A stretch of 64,000 nucleotides of DNA, from assembly GCA_019637095.1 (NCBI GenBank), contig JAHBWG010000037.1, forward strand, positions 23,731 to 87,730, written 5' to 3'. The translations under genes were made by a program, and so were the position numbers. Under the pieces are notes generated by a model that was given only the letters and a program-made list of their open reading frames with translations, ran no database searches and had not been told where the DNA came from. This DNA comes from Sandaracinaceae bacterium (lineage in GTDB: Bacteria > Myxococcota_A > Polyangia > Polyangiales > Sandaracinaceae). Positions 1-8,500 of the stretch are shown in pieces (positions within the stretch are counted from its first letter, which is position 1; every line of letters starts with the position of its first letter).

Positions 1-333
1 CGCGGCGATCTCGCGCGCGCAGAGGGCGGTCGCGCCGTCGCGCTCGGTGAGCAGGCGCGCGAGCGCGGCGCTCGAGCCGCTCGAGGGCAGGGCGCCCCCG
101 AGCGCGTGGTCGAGGGCGGTCGCGCAGCGAGCCCAGACGCGCGGCGAGCGCAGCGCGGTCTCGGCGGCCCAGGCGTAGAGCGTCGAGGGCCAGACGCCGG
201 CGAGCTCGCCCGGCTCGCCCAGGCACCGCGCGACGGCGGCGCAGTCGAGCCCGACGACGAGCGCGATGCGCAGCGCGGGCGCGAGCGGCGCGAGCGCGTC
301 GGCCGGGCTGGACGCCGCGTCGAGGGCGCTCAT
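1..333 (-). CDS. Unknown protein, N-terminal part (runs off the window)
   Basis: An open frame on the minus strand begins with ATG at 333 and stays open to the window edge, giving 111 residues without a stop. It is Ala/Leu-rich and looks globular and helical, with a Trp/Tyr/Cys-containing stretch (VWPSTLYAWAAE) and no signal peptide. I do not recognise the family. It lies 43 nt downstream of the small ORF at 377-583, which itself starts under a Fur-type promoter, so it is probably the second gene of an iron-regulated unit. The reading frame has the strong G/C third-position bias of its neighbours, which supports real coding. Without the C-terminus no function can be proposed. Confidence 0.5.
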   Translation of the reverse strand, partial: MSALDAASSPADALAPLAPALRIALVVGLDCAAVARCLGEPGELAGVWPSTLYAWAAETALRSPRVWARCATALDHALGGALPSSGSSAALARLLTERDGATALCAREIAA

Positions 334-376
334 CGCCGCCTCCGCGCATCGGCGCGCGCGCCGCCGCGAGCCGGCC

Positions 377-583
377 TCACTCCGCCGCCTCCGGCAGCGC
401 GACTGGCGCGCGAGGGAGCTCGAGCCGGGTCTCACGGCGCGGCGCGCGGAGCCCGCGCGACGGCGCGGCCTGGGCGCTCGGGGATCGCCGAGAGCGCGCG
501 CGATGCGTGATCACGTCCGCCGGGGCGAGCGTGCGCGGGGCCGGTGTCCGGGCGCCCGCGTCGGGGTCGGGGTCTCGTTCCAT
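377..583 (-). CDS. Small hypothetical protein behind a Fur-box promoter
   Basis: This 68-residue frame begins with ATG 6 nt after a -10-like TAGCAT hexamer, so the transcript would be essentially leaderless. The product is basic, rich in Arg, Pro and Ala, and has no membrane segment or signal peptide. Small genes at this position behind Fur boxes are often haemin-uptake (HemP-type) proteins, but I do not see the HemP signature, so I do not assign that name. Third positions are G/C-biased, as in real genes here. The promoter and Fur box are more secure than the ORF itself; the alternative is that 377-583 is simply the leader of the gene starting at 333. Confidence 0.4.
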   Translation of the reverse strand: MERDPDPDAGARTPAPRTLAPADVITHRARSRRSPSAQAAPSRGLRAPRRETRLELPRAPVALPEAAE

Positions 584-589
584 GGCTTG

Positions 590-618
590 ATGCTACTGAG
601 AATCATTCTCACCTGCAA
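590..618 (-). promoter_or_regulatory. Sigma70-type promoter with a Fur box filling the spacer
   Basis: Read on the minus strand there is a TTGCAG -35 (613-618), a 17-nt spacer and a TAGCAT -10 (590-595). The spacer contains TGAGAATCATTCTCA (597-611), a perfect 7-1-7 inverted repeat matching the Fur core TGATAATNATTATCA apart from one symmetrical change in each arm. Iron-loaded Fur bound here would occlude RNA polymerase. The start codon at 583 lies 6 nt beyond the -10. Confidence 0.75.
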
Positions 619-685
619 GTGACGGGGCGCACGGGCGTGAAAGAGGGCGCCGACCTCGCTCCGCTTTGGCACTCTCGCGGGCGCC

Positions 686-2380
686 ATGACGTGGATCCTC
701 ATCACGGGAGCGAGCCGGGGGATCGGTCGCGCGAGCGCGCTGCGGCTCGCGGCGGCGGGGGCGCGCGTGATCGCGACGGGGCGCGACGTCGAGGCGCTCG
801 GCGCGCTCGAGCGCGAGGCCCGCGCGCGCGGCGGTGCGCTCACGACGCTCCGGCTCGACGTGGACGACGCGCGCTCCGTCGAGGCCGCCGCCGCCGCGGT
901 GCACGAGCGCACCGCGGGCTATGGGCTCGACGTGCTCGTGAACAACGCGGGCTTCGGCGAGATGACGCCGATCGTGCGCTGCGGCGCGGGGCGCGAGCGG
1001 CGCATGTTCGAGACGAACCTCGTCGGCGCGGCGCGCTGCGTGCGCGCGTTCCTGCCCGCGATGCGCGCGCGCGGGCGCGGGCGGATCGTGAACGTCGCGA
1101 GCCTGCTCGGGCGCATGGTGATGCCGCTGCAGGGTGTCTACGCGGCCGCGAAGCACGCGCTCGAGGCGATGAACGACGCGCTGCGGCTCGAGGTGGAGCG
1201 CTTCGGCGTCGAGGTGCTCCTGCTCGAGCCCGGCGCGGTCGACACGCCGTTCAACGACGTCGCGTTCCGGGCGCTCGACGCGCTCGCGGCCGACCCGGAC
1301 TACGGCGCCGCCGTGCGGCGCATGCAGCGGATCGAGGCGATGTACCGGCGCTCCGCGGCGCCGCCCGAGGCGCTCGCCGAGGCGCTCGAGCGGCTCTGCC
1401 TCGGCCCGTCGCCGTCCGCGCGCACGACGGCGCCCGGGTTCGCGCACGCGCAGCTCGAGGCGATGCGCGCCTCGCCGCGCGGGCTGAGGGAAGGCGTCTT
1501 GCGCGCTGCGCTCGCGCTCGGCCCCGAAGAGGACCGGCCGCCCGCCGCGCCGAGCCGCCGCGCGCTGGTCACGGGCGCGGCCGGCGGGATCGGCAAGGAG
1601 GCTTGCTTCGCGCTCGCGCGCGCGGGCTGGCGCGTCGTCGCCACGGACATGAGCCCCGAGGGGCTCGCCGCGCTCGGAGCGCGCGCGAAGGAGCAGCGCC
1701 TCGCGATCGAGACGCGCGTGATGGACGTCACCGACGAGCGCTCGATCGCGTCGGTCGCCGATGGCCTCGCGCTCGACGTGCTGGTGAACAACGCGGGCTA
1801 CGCCGAGGTGGCGCCGATCGAGCTCGCGACCGACGCGGCGTGGCACGACCAGCTCGCGGTGAACGTGCACGGGATGTCGTCGGTCACGCGCGCGTTCGCG
1901 CCGGCGATGATGGCGCGCCGGCGCGGCCACGTGATCAACGTCTCGAGCGTGGTCGGCCGCGTCACGTTCCCGTTCCTCGGCGTCTACGGGGCGAGCAAGC
2001 ACGCGGTCGAGGCGCTCACCGACGGGCTGCGCCTCGAGCTCGGCGGCTTCGGCGTGCGCGTGAGCGCGATCCAGCCCGCGTTCATCCGCACCGGCTTCGC
2101 CGCGCGCGCCAAGGCGAGCCTCGCGCGCTACGACGTCTCGAGCGGCCCGTACGAGCGCGCGTTCACGCAGATGGACCGCATCCTCGACCGGCTCGACAAG
2201 CTCGGCGGGGAGCCGCCCGACGTCGCGCGCGCGATCGTGCGCGCCGCGCGCAGCGCCTCGCCGCGGGCGCGCCAGCAGACGCCGTGGTCCGCGTGGCTCG
2301 CCGTGCGCACCGTGCCGTGGCTCCCGGTCTCGGTCGTCGACGCCGGCATGGCGCGCTTCATGGGCATGCGTCGAGAATGA
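686..2380 (+). CDS. Fused double short-chain dehydrogenase/reductase
   Basis: The 564-residue protein is two complete classical SDR enzymes in one chain. Domain 1 (about 1-260) has the cofactor motif TGASRGIG at 7-14, NNAG at 86-89 and the catalytic YxxxK at Tyr152/Lys156. After a linker of about 35 residues, domain 2 (about 290-555) has TGAAGGIG at 296-303, a second NNAG, Ser420 or Ser421, and Tyr434/Lys438. Both active sites look intact, so both halves should reduce or oxidise an NAD(P)-linked substrate; the substrate cannot be read from sequence. Single SDRs are about 250 residues, so the fusion is twice the usual length. The ATG at 686 starts directly at the first beta strand. The stop codon lies inside a dispersed hairpin repeat. 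Confidence 0.9.
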   Translation: MTWILITGASRGIGRASALRLAAAGARVIATGRDVEALGALEREARARGGALTTLRLDVDDARSVEAAAAAVHERTAGYGLDVLVNNAGFGEMTPIVRCGAGRERRMFETNLVGAARCVRAFLPAMRARGRGRIVNVASLLGRMVMPLQGVYAAAKHALEAMNDALRLEVERFGVEVLLLEPGAVDTPFNDVAFRALDALAADPDYGAAVRRMQRIEAMYRRSAAPPEALAEALERLCLGPSPSARTTAPGFAHAQLEAMRASPRGLREGVLRAALALGPEEDRPPAAPSRRALVTGAAGGIGKEACFALARAGWRVVATDMSPEGLAALGARAKEQRLAIETRVMDVTDERSIASVADGLALDVLVNNAGYAEVAPIELATDAAWHDQLAVNVHGMSSVTRAFAPAMMARRRGHVINVSSVVGRVTFPFLGVYGASKHAVEALTDGLRLELGGFGVRVSAIQPAFIRTGFAARAKASLARYDVSSGPYERAFTQMDRILDRLDKLGGEPPDVARAIVRAARSASPRARQQTPWSAWLAVRTVPWLPVSVVDAGMARFMGMRRE

Positions 2381-2404
2381 CGAGGTGACGAGGATCGTCC
2401 CCTC
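2373..2404 (+). repeat. 32-nt dispersed hairpin repeat, copy A
   Basis: This stretch overlaps the SDR stop codon and reaches the stop of the convergent gene at 2403. It is 30/32 identical to the reverse complement of 35121-35152. It folds as GAGG-t-GACGA / gga / TCGTC-c-CCTC (2382-2404), so it may act as a transcription terminator or an RNA 3'-end element between the convergent genes. Confidence 0.7.
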
Positions 2405-3632
2405 ACTCGCAGACGCGGAGGTGGGCGATCGCGAGGGAGGAGCCCATCGTGGTGACCCACGCGACGGCGCCGCCGGGGAGCGGGACGAAGTCGCTCGCGC
2501 GCGCGAGGCCCGCGGGGAGGTCGACGGGGCCCTCGACGAGCACACCCGCGGCGTCGACGCGCGCGAGACGATCGGCGCCGCCCGCCGTCCAGCCGACGAG
2601 CGCGCCGCCCGCGAACGCGGCGAGGTGGACGTCCGCGTCGTCGCCGGCGGCGTCGGTCACCCAGACCGGGGCGCTCACGCTGCGGTCGTCGCCGACGCGC
2701 ACGAGCGCGACGTCGCGCGAGGCGCGCCCGTGCGGGGTCGAGAACGCGGCGAGGAAGCCGCCGGCCACCGGCGCGATGCCGCCCAGGCGCGTGTCGACGC
2801 GACCGCGGCAGTCGCCGGACGGGTCCTCGAAGAGCTCGGTCCGGTGGCTGAAGTAGACGCCCTTGCCCGGGAAGCAGTCCGAGACACACAGCGGGCCGAT
2901 GCCCGACGCGCCCTGGACGATGCGCACCTCCATCGAGTGGCTGCAGCCCCAGCCCCAGCCGCCGCCCGCAGGCGCGCCGCTCGCGTCGAAGAAGCGCAGC
3001 GTGTCGCCGTAGTGCGCGACGCCGTCGTTCCACAGGCGCTGCACGGTGTGGTAGGTCGCCCACTGGCTGCCGGTCCACGTGACGCGGCCGGCGCGGATGC
3101 CGGTGCCGAACCACTCGTTCTCCGTCACGTCGTGCGGGACGCCGCCGAGCAGGCGGTGCGCGAAGCGCTCGGCGCCGCCGGGCTCGACCACGACGAGCCA
3201 CAGCTCGTCGCTCCCGCGATCGACGAGCACGCCGGCCGCGCCGCTCCCGTCCGCCGCGACGCCCCACGCGCGGTTGCCGTCGACGGTCGCGGTGCCCGCG
3301 CTCGCGCCGTCGAGCCCCACCCACGTCAGCGTCACGCCGCCGCCCGAGGTGGCGACGACGAGGCCGCTCGGCGTCGCGGCGGCGTGGACGCCGTCGCTCG
3401 CGCCGAGCCCGCGGATGGGGCTCGACGTGAAGCCCGCGGCGAGCCCGCCGGCGCAGGCGCCCGCGTCGAGCGGCGGCGGGGGCCCGCCGTCGCGCTCGCT
3501 GGCGTCGATCGCGCCCGCGTCCGCGCCCGGCGGCGCCGCGGCGTCCATCGAGGCGACGGCGGCGTCGTCGAAGCGCAGCTCTCCCGTGCATCCGAGGAGC
3601 GCGAGCGCTCCGATCGCGAAGGTGCGGCTCAC
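2403..3632 (-). CDS. Predicted lipoprotein, unknown beta-rich
   Basis: The product is 409 residues from a GTG at 3632. The N-terminus is a short lipoprotein signal (LALLGC lipobox, Cys near 15), followed by an Asp/Ala/Pro-rich linker to about residue 60 that is typical of myxobacterial surface lipoproteins. The rest is a series of short beta-type segments with Gly-Gly-Gly and Trp-rich turns and several Cys, suggesting a beta-propeller-like exported domain of unknown ligand. The start is supported by a TATCCT hexamer 7 nt upstream, arguing for a leaderless message; the open frame continues far upstream but only as a shadow of the next gene. It is convergent with the SDR gene. I do not recognise a named family. 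Confidence 0.75.
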   Translation of the reverse strand: MSRTFAIGALALLGCTGELRFDDAAVASMDAAAPPGADAGAIDASERDGGPPPPLDAGACAGGLAAGFTSSPIRGLGASDGVHAAATPSGLVVATSGGGVTLTWVGLDGASAGTATVDGNRAWGVAADGSGAAGVLVDRGSDELWLVVVEPGGAERFAHRLLGGVPHDVTENEWFGTGIRAGRVTWTGSQWATYHTVQRLWNDGVAHYGDTLRFFDASGAPAGGGWGWGCSHSMEVRIVQGASGIGPLCVSDCFPGKGVYFSHRTELFEDPSGDCRGRVDTRLGGIAPVAGGFLAAFSTPHGRASRDVALVRVGDDRSVSAPVWVTDAAGDDADVHLAAFAGGALVGWTAGGADRLARVDAAGVLVEGPVDLPAGLARASDFVPLPGGAVAWVTTMGSSLAIAHLRVCE

Positions 3633-3639
3633 GATCCCG

Positions 3640-3645
3640 AGGATA
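3640..3645 (-). promoter_or_regulatory. -10-like TATCCT, N7 before GTG start
   Basis: TATCCT on the minus strand ends 7 nt before the GTG of the lipoprotein gene, and no Shine-Dalgarno is visible. This is one of a set of TAnnnT-N6/7-start arrangements in the window. The -35 is not clear. Confidence 0.5.
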
Positions 3646-3690
3646 CGCCTCCCGCGCCGTCGAACGAAGCGGCCGCCCGAGCAGGCCCCC

Positions 3691-3732
3691 GCAAAAACGA
3701 AAGGGCGGCGACCGGAGCCCCGGCCGCCGCCC
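3691..3732 (-). terminator. Rho-independent terminator
   Basis: On the minus strand a 13-bp GC stem (GGGCGGCGGCCGG paired with CCGGTCGCCGCCC, one G-U pair, 4-nt loop, 3703-3732) is followed by TTTCGTTTTT. It sits 35 nt past the stop of the propeller gene (3767) and before the lipoprotein gene, so the two are separate transcription units. It is the clearest intrinsic terminator in the window. Confidence 0.85.
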
Positions 3733-3766
3733 GCCGCGAGCGCGCTGGCTCGAACGCGCGTGCGGA

Positions 3767-4591
3767 CTACTCGCCGCCCTCGGTTGGCGCGGCCGTCGCG
3801 CCCGGCGGGAGCAGGCGCGTGATGTCGTACGCCCAGAGCGTGCCGGCTTCGTTCACCGCGTAGAGCCGGTTGCCCATGATGAACACGAAGCGCGTCGCCG
3901 GCTGGCCGAGCTCGTAGTTCGGCGCCGAGATGAGCCGCGCCTGCCCGAGGGCCGGGTTGATGTCGTGCGAGACGACCGAGTTGTCGCTGAAGATCACGTA
4001 GACGGTGCGCCCGATGTTGAACGCGTGCCGGACCTGACGCGGCGCCTGGACACCGACGCTGCCGATGCGCGTCGGCATCTGGACCGTGTTGCTGACGACG
4101 TGCGCCCAGATCTCGCCCTGGCGCGTCACGTTGATGAGCCGGTTCTGGAGCCGGAACATGAAGATCGGGTCCTGCCCCTGGGTGCCGACCGGCGAGCCCG
4201 GGATCTGCTCCGGCGGGCCGATGCTCTCGCCGCGGATCTGGTGGCGGTAGAGCAGGCCTGCGCGCGTCACGACGAGGATGTGGTTCGGGCCCCACGGGAT
4301 CACGTACTCGGTCGGATCACCGGGATGTCCGACGGTGTGGCCGCGCATGCGGATGTGCATCTGCACCGCGTTGCCCTGGACGCGGTGGAAGAAGACCTCG
4401 TCGGCCTGGTTCACGTAGAGGATGCGGTTGTTCGTGCCGCCCCAGACGAACCGCGCCCGAACCGCCTGCGCGGCCACGGGCGCGCCCGTGATCTGACGGG
4501 GCGGGCCGATCTGCGCGCTCGCCGGCGACGCCATCAGCGGTACGGCGGCCAACGCGGTCAGGATCGCCAACGTTTGCGAAAGTGCTCTCAC
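3767..4591 (-). CDS. Secreted protein, probable five-bladed beta-propeller
   Basis: The product is 274 residues with a cleavable Sec signal peptide (about 1-26, ending ASPASAQ). The mature part holds five imperfect repeats of about 45-50 residues. Each has a hydrophobic strand, an Asn/Gly turn, a strand ending Val-Asn or Val-Thr, then x-x-G-x-(L/I)-(W/F/Y) and an aromatic-x-x-(V/I) strand, as in NRLYAVNEAGTLWAYDI near the C-terminus. Five such repeats resemble the tachylectin-2/PropLec type of five-bladed propeller, which binds sugars; lectin activity is inference. The start is a GTG with GGAGG 6 nt upstream. A leader of about 110 nt separates it from the predicted promoter at 4711-4739, and a strong terminator follows. 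Confidence 0.75.
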   Translation of the reverse strand: MRALSQTLAILTALAAVPLMASPASAQIGPPRQITGAPVAAQAVRARFVWGGTNNRILYVNQADEVFFHRVQGNAVQMHIRMRGHTVGHPGDPTEYVIPWGPNHILVVTRAGLLYRHQIRGESIGPPEQIPGSPVGTQGQDPIFMFRLQNRLINVTRQGEIWAHVVSNTVQMPTRIGSVGVQAPRQVRHAFNIGRTVYVIFSDNSVVSHDINPALGQARLISAPNYELGQPATRFVFIMGNRLYAVNEAGTLWAYDITRLLPPGATAAPTEGGE

Positions 4592-4710
4592 GACGCCTCC
4601 AGCTTGTGGGGACGGAAGGGGACGTTCACGCGAAACCCCACCCGCCGCGGGTTGCCCGTGAAAGACGCGGCGTGTCCGCGCGCATTCAACGGGCCTCGAA
4701 CGTGGCGCGT

Positions 4711-4739
4711 AGGAGACCAGCCGCCCCGGCCGGAGTCAA
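4711..4739 (-). promoter_or_regulatory. Predicted sigma70 promoter of the propeller gene
   Basis: The minus strand reads TTGACT (4734-4739), a 17-nt spacer and TCTCCT (4711-4716). The -35 is good and the -10 is weak. It would give a leader of about 110 nt before the GTG at 4591. Confidence 0.45.
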
Positions 4740-4742
4740 GCG

Positions 4743-5447
4743 TCACGGCCCCGCGGCGCCGCGCCCCGCGCGCGAGGCGCGGAAGCGCTCCCACGTCGGA
4801 TACACGCTGCAGAGCACGGCCCCGAGCAGGAGGCCCCCCGCGAAGCCGCCGAGGTGCGCGTCGCGCGCGACGCCGTCGCTGCCCTCGCGCAGCGCGATGA
4901 CGTCGAGCGCCGCGGCGACCAGCGCGACGAGGGCGGCGTGCAGCGGCGGCACCGGGCGCGCGAGCGGCCACGCCATCGCCCACGGGATGTCCCAGCGGAA
5001 CGCGAGCAGCACGTAGAGCCCGGCGACACCGCTGATCGCGCCCGACGCGCCCACGACGTAGGTCGGTGGGCCCTCCACGCGGTGCACGACGAAGGCGGCC
5101 GCGCTCGTGATCGAGCACACGACGAGCGCGACGAGCACCCAGCGGTCCCCCGCGACCTGGGAGAGCAGGGTCCCGAAGAGCCAGAAGTAGCCGAGGTTGA
5201 ACGCCAGGTGCATCAGGTCGGCGTGCACGAGCACCGTGGTCAGCGCGGTGCCGAGCGTGAGCCACGCCTCGAGCGTGCCGGGCGCCCGCGCGAGCGTCTC
5301 GATCGCCAGGACGAGCTCCTGCGGGACGAGCGCGAACGAGGGCGCGAGCCCGAACCCCGTCACCCAGTCGGCGACGAAGACCGCCGCGAGCACGACGCAC
5401 ACCGCGATCACGGCGCGGCTCTTCGTCGGATCGGTCGCGAGCGGCAT
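4743..5447 (-). CDS. Rhomboid-family intramembrane serine protease
   Basis: This 234-residue polytopic membrane protein has the rhomboid signatures in order: HLAFN at 80-84 (His80 and Asn84 of the oxyanion region), GASGAISG at 133-140 with nucleophile Ser135, and the catalytic His198 in AHLGGFAGG. About six transmembrane segments can be drawn, the usual bacterial GlpG-type core. Such enzymes cleave helical membrane segments of other proteins in the inner membrane; the substrate here is unknown. The start ATG at 5447 has a TACAGT hexamer 10 nt upstream and no Shine-Dalgarno. It is divergent from the giant TPR gene, sharing an 89-nt intergenic region. Confidence 0.92.
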   Translation of the reverse strand: MPLATDPTKSRAVIAVCVVLAAVFVADWVTGFGLAPSFALVPQELVLAIETLARAPGTLEAWLTLGTALTTVLVHADLMHLAFNLGYFWLFGTLLSQVAGDRWVLVALVVCSITSAAAFVVHRVEGPPTYVVGASGAISGVAGLYVLLAFRWDIPWAMAWPLARPVPPLHAALVALVAAALDVIALREGSDGVARDAHLGGFAGGLLLGAVLCSVYPTWERFRASRAGRGAAGP

Positions 5448-5457
5448 CGCCGCGCGG

Positions 5458-5463
5458 ACTGTA
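5458..5463 (-). promoter_or_regulatory. -10-like TACAGT, N10 before the rhomboid start
   Basis: TACAGT on the minus strand lies 10 nt before the ATG of the rhomboid gene, predicting a leader of only a few nucleotides. No Shine-Dalgarno is visible and the -35 is unclear. Confidence 0.35.
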
Positions 5464-5536
5464 GCAGCGGGCTCGCTCGTGCACCCTTCTCGCGCGCGGT
5501 CCCGTTCGGTATCGTCGCCGTCCCACGGGACGAGGG

Positions 5537-8500
5537 ATGAGCGACGAAGACCACGCGAAGCTCCAGGAGATGGTGACCCTCTACAAGCAGGGTCTCCTGG
5601 TCAACCCCAAGGACGTCCGCAAGCGCTTCCAGCTCGCCGCCGCGTACCACCGGCTCGGCGATCTCGACAAAGCGATCAAGGAGTACGAGACGGCGCGCAA
5701 GACGAGCGCCGATCACTACGCCTGCCGCTTCGGGCTCGGACGCGCGTACCTCGAGCTCGGCGACGTGCCCGCGGCGACCGCGGTGCTGCGCGAGGCGGCG
5801 GAGATCAAGCCCGACAGCACGGAGTGCCAGCACCTGCTCGGTGAGCTGGCCGTGCAGGCCAAGCAGCCCGACGTCGCGGCGACCGCGTACCTCGCGGTCA
5901 CGGTGCTCGAGAAGGACGCGAGCCCGCCCGAGTACCCCGACGCGCCGAAGAAGGGCGGCGACGCGTGCGTCGAGGTCCAGCGCTGGCAGGACGCGATCAC
6001 CTGCTTCGAGCGTGGCCTCTCGCTCGCGCCCAACGATCCCGCGCAGCTCTACCCGCTCGGCCGCGCGTACAACGCGACCGCGCAGTGGGCCAACGCGCAG
6101 CGCACGCTCGAGGCGCTCGTCGATCAGGTCCGCGATCACGTCGCGGGGCTCAAGCTGCTCGGCGAGGCCTGCAAGAACACCGGCGACGACGAGCGCGCGA
6201 TCGACGCGTACCGCCGCGCGCTCGATCTCGACCCCGACTACCTCGACGGCTACATCGCGATCGGCGGCGTGTACGAGCACGTCGGCCAAGATCAGGAGGC
6301 ACACAACTCCTACAAGATCGCGCTGCGCTTCCTGCCGGACGACGGCTCGATCTACTTCAAGCTCGGCCGCTGCCTGCGGCGGCTGAACAAGCCCGAGGAG
6401 GCGCACGAGCGCTTCCTCAAGGCCAGCACGCTGCTGCGCGACGATCCGGACGTGTTCCTCCAGCTCGGCCTCGTCGAGATGGAGCTCGCGCGCTGGGAGG
6501 ACGCGGAGACGTCGCTCGCCGAGGCGGCGAGCCGGCGGCCCGGCCACCAAGCGACGCAAGAGGCGGTCGCGGCGGTCAAGACGCAGCTCGGAAAGGACGA
6601 GGAGGTCGTCGGCGCGTGGGAGAGCGTGGTCGCGCTCGATGCCGAGAACATGGAGGCGTGGGTCGCCCTCGCGCGGCTCTACTTCAAGTACGGCAAGTGG
6701 GAGAAGTGCATCGACGCCGCCGTCCAGAAGCTCCGCAAGGACGACGAGGACGTCGAGATGCTCCGCCTGCGGGGCACCTCGCTGAACCTGCTCGGGCGCT
6801 TCGACGAGGCGGTGCCGATCCTCCAGAAGGCGACGCGCACCGCGCCCGAAGATGCGCAAGCGAGCTTGCAGCTCGCGATCTCCTACAACGGCGTCGAGCG
6901 CTGGCAGCAGGCGCAGCAGGCGGCCGAGAAGGCGATCCGGCTCTGGACGGAAGGTCCGGGCGCCGCCGACGCGCCGCGCATGGATCTCGCGCGCGCGCAC
7001 AAGGAGCTCGCCAAGGGCTGCAAGCAGCTCGGCGACGACCGCGAGGCGATCACCGCGTTCCGCGCGGCGGCCGAGCTCGATCGCGACTGGGTCGAGGGGC
7101 TCGTCGAGGCGGGCGCGCTCTGTGAGAAGCTCGAGCGCTGGGACGACGCGGCGGGCGCCTACGGCGAGGCGGCGGCCCGCAAGCCCGACGAGGTGAGCCT
7201 GCACCGCACGCACGGTGGCCTGCTCGAGCGGCTCGAGCGCTGGGTCGACGCGACCGCCGCGTGGGAGAAGGCGGTCAAGCTCGAGGAGGAAGACCACAAG
7301 AGCCTCACGCGCCTCGGCGTCGTGCTCTGCCGCCAGCGCGAGTGGGCCGAGGCGCGCAAGTACCTCACGCGCGCGGTGAAGATCCGCCCGGACGTCGGCG
7401 AGGCGTTCAAGGAGCTCGGCCAGGCGTGCCTCGAGCTCGGCGATCTCGACGCGGCGCAGGAGTACCTCGGCTCCGCGCTCGAGATCGACAGCAAGTGGGC
7501 CCTCGGCTACGCGCTCGCGGGCCGCCTGCACGAGGCCAAGGGCGAGCTGAAGGCCGCCGAGGAGCGGCTGATCAAGGCGGTCGAGCTCGCGCCCGAGGAG
7601 GTCTCGCTCTCGGGGCTGCTCGGCCGCGTGCGGGTGAAGCTCGCGAAGTACGCCGAGGCGCTCGATCCGCTCAAGGCGGCGGTGCGCGCGGCGCCCGAGG
7701 ACGGCGCGCTGCGCGTCGCCTACGGCACGGCGCTCTTGCGCACCGAGAGCGGTGAGGCGGCCGCGGAGCAGCTCCGTCAGGCGGTGCGCCTGTTGCCCGC
7801 CGACGCGGACGCGCACGCGCTCCTCGGCGAGACCGCGCGCGTGCTCGGCGAGACCGCCGAGGCGATCGCGAGCTACGCGAAGGCCGTCGAGCTCGCGCCG
7901 TCGCGGCACGCGTGGCTGCGCCCGCTCGCGGAGCTGCAAGCCGACGCGCGCGACGACGCGGCCTCGAGCGCGACGTGGCAGCGCGCCATCGACGCGAGCC
8001 CGGACGACTCGGAGCTCTGGGCCGGTCATGGCGCGGTCCTGCAGCGGCTCGGTCAGCACGAGGCGTCGGCGGCGGCGTACGCGAAGGCGGTCGAGCTCGG
8101 CGGCGACGACAGCAAGCGCCTCTTGATCGACCTCGGCCTCGGCTACGTGCGCTCCTCGCAGTGGGAGCGCGCTCGCGAGGCGCTGACGAAGTGCGTCGAG
8201 CTCTCGCCGAACAACGCGGACGTGCACGAGAACCTCGGCGTCGCGCAGCGGCACCTCGGCGAGCTGCCGAACGCGGAGCGCTCGTTCGCCAAGGCGATCG
8301 AGCTCGATCCGGCGCGCGGCGCGGCCAAGCGCGCGCTCGCCGAGGTGCGCGTGCAGCTCGGCAAGAAGGAGGCGGCGGTCGAGGCGTACCGCGCCGCGAT
8401 CGACGCGCTGCCGCCCGAGGCCGCGCTCCACGCGGCGCTCGCCGGCCTGCTCGAGGAGCTCGGCCGCACCGAGGCCGCCGCGGACGCGTACGAGAAGGCG

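Noticed and set aside
377..583. Naming the small Fur-regulated frame as HemP
   Set aside because: Position and promoter fit, but the conserved C-terminal pattern of HemP proteins is not present in the translation.
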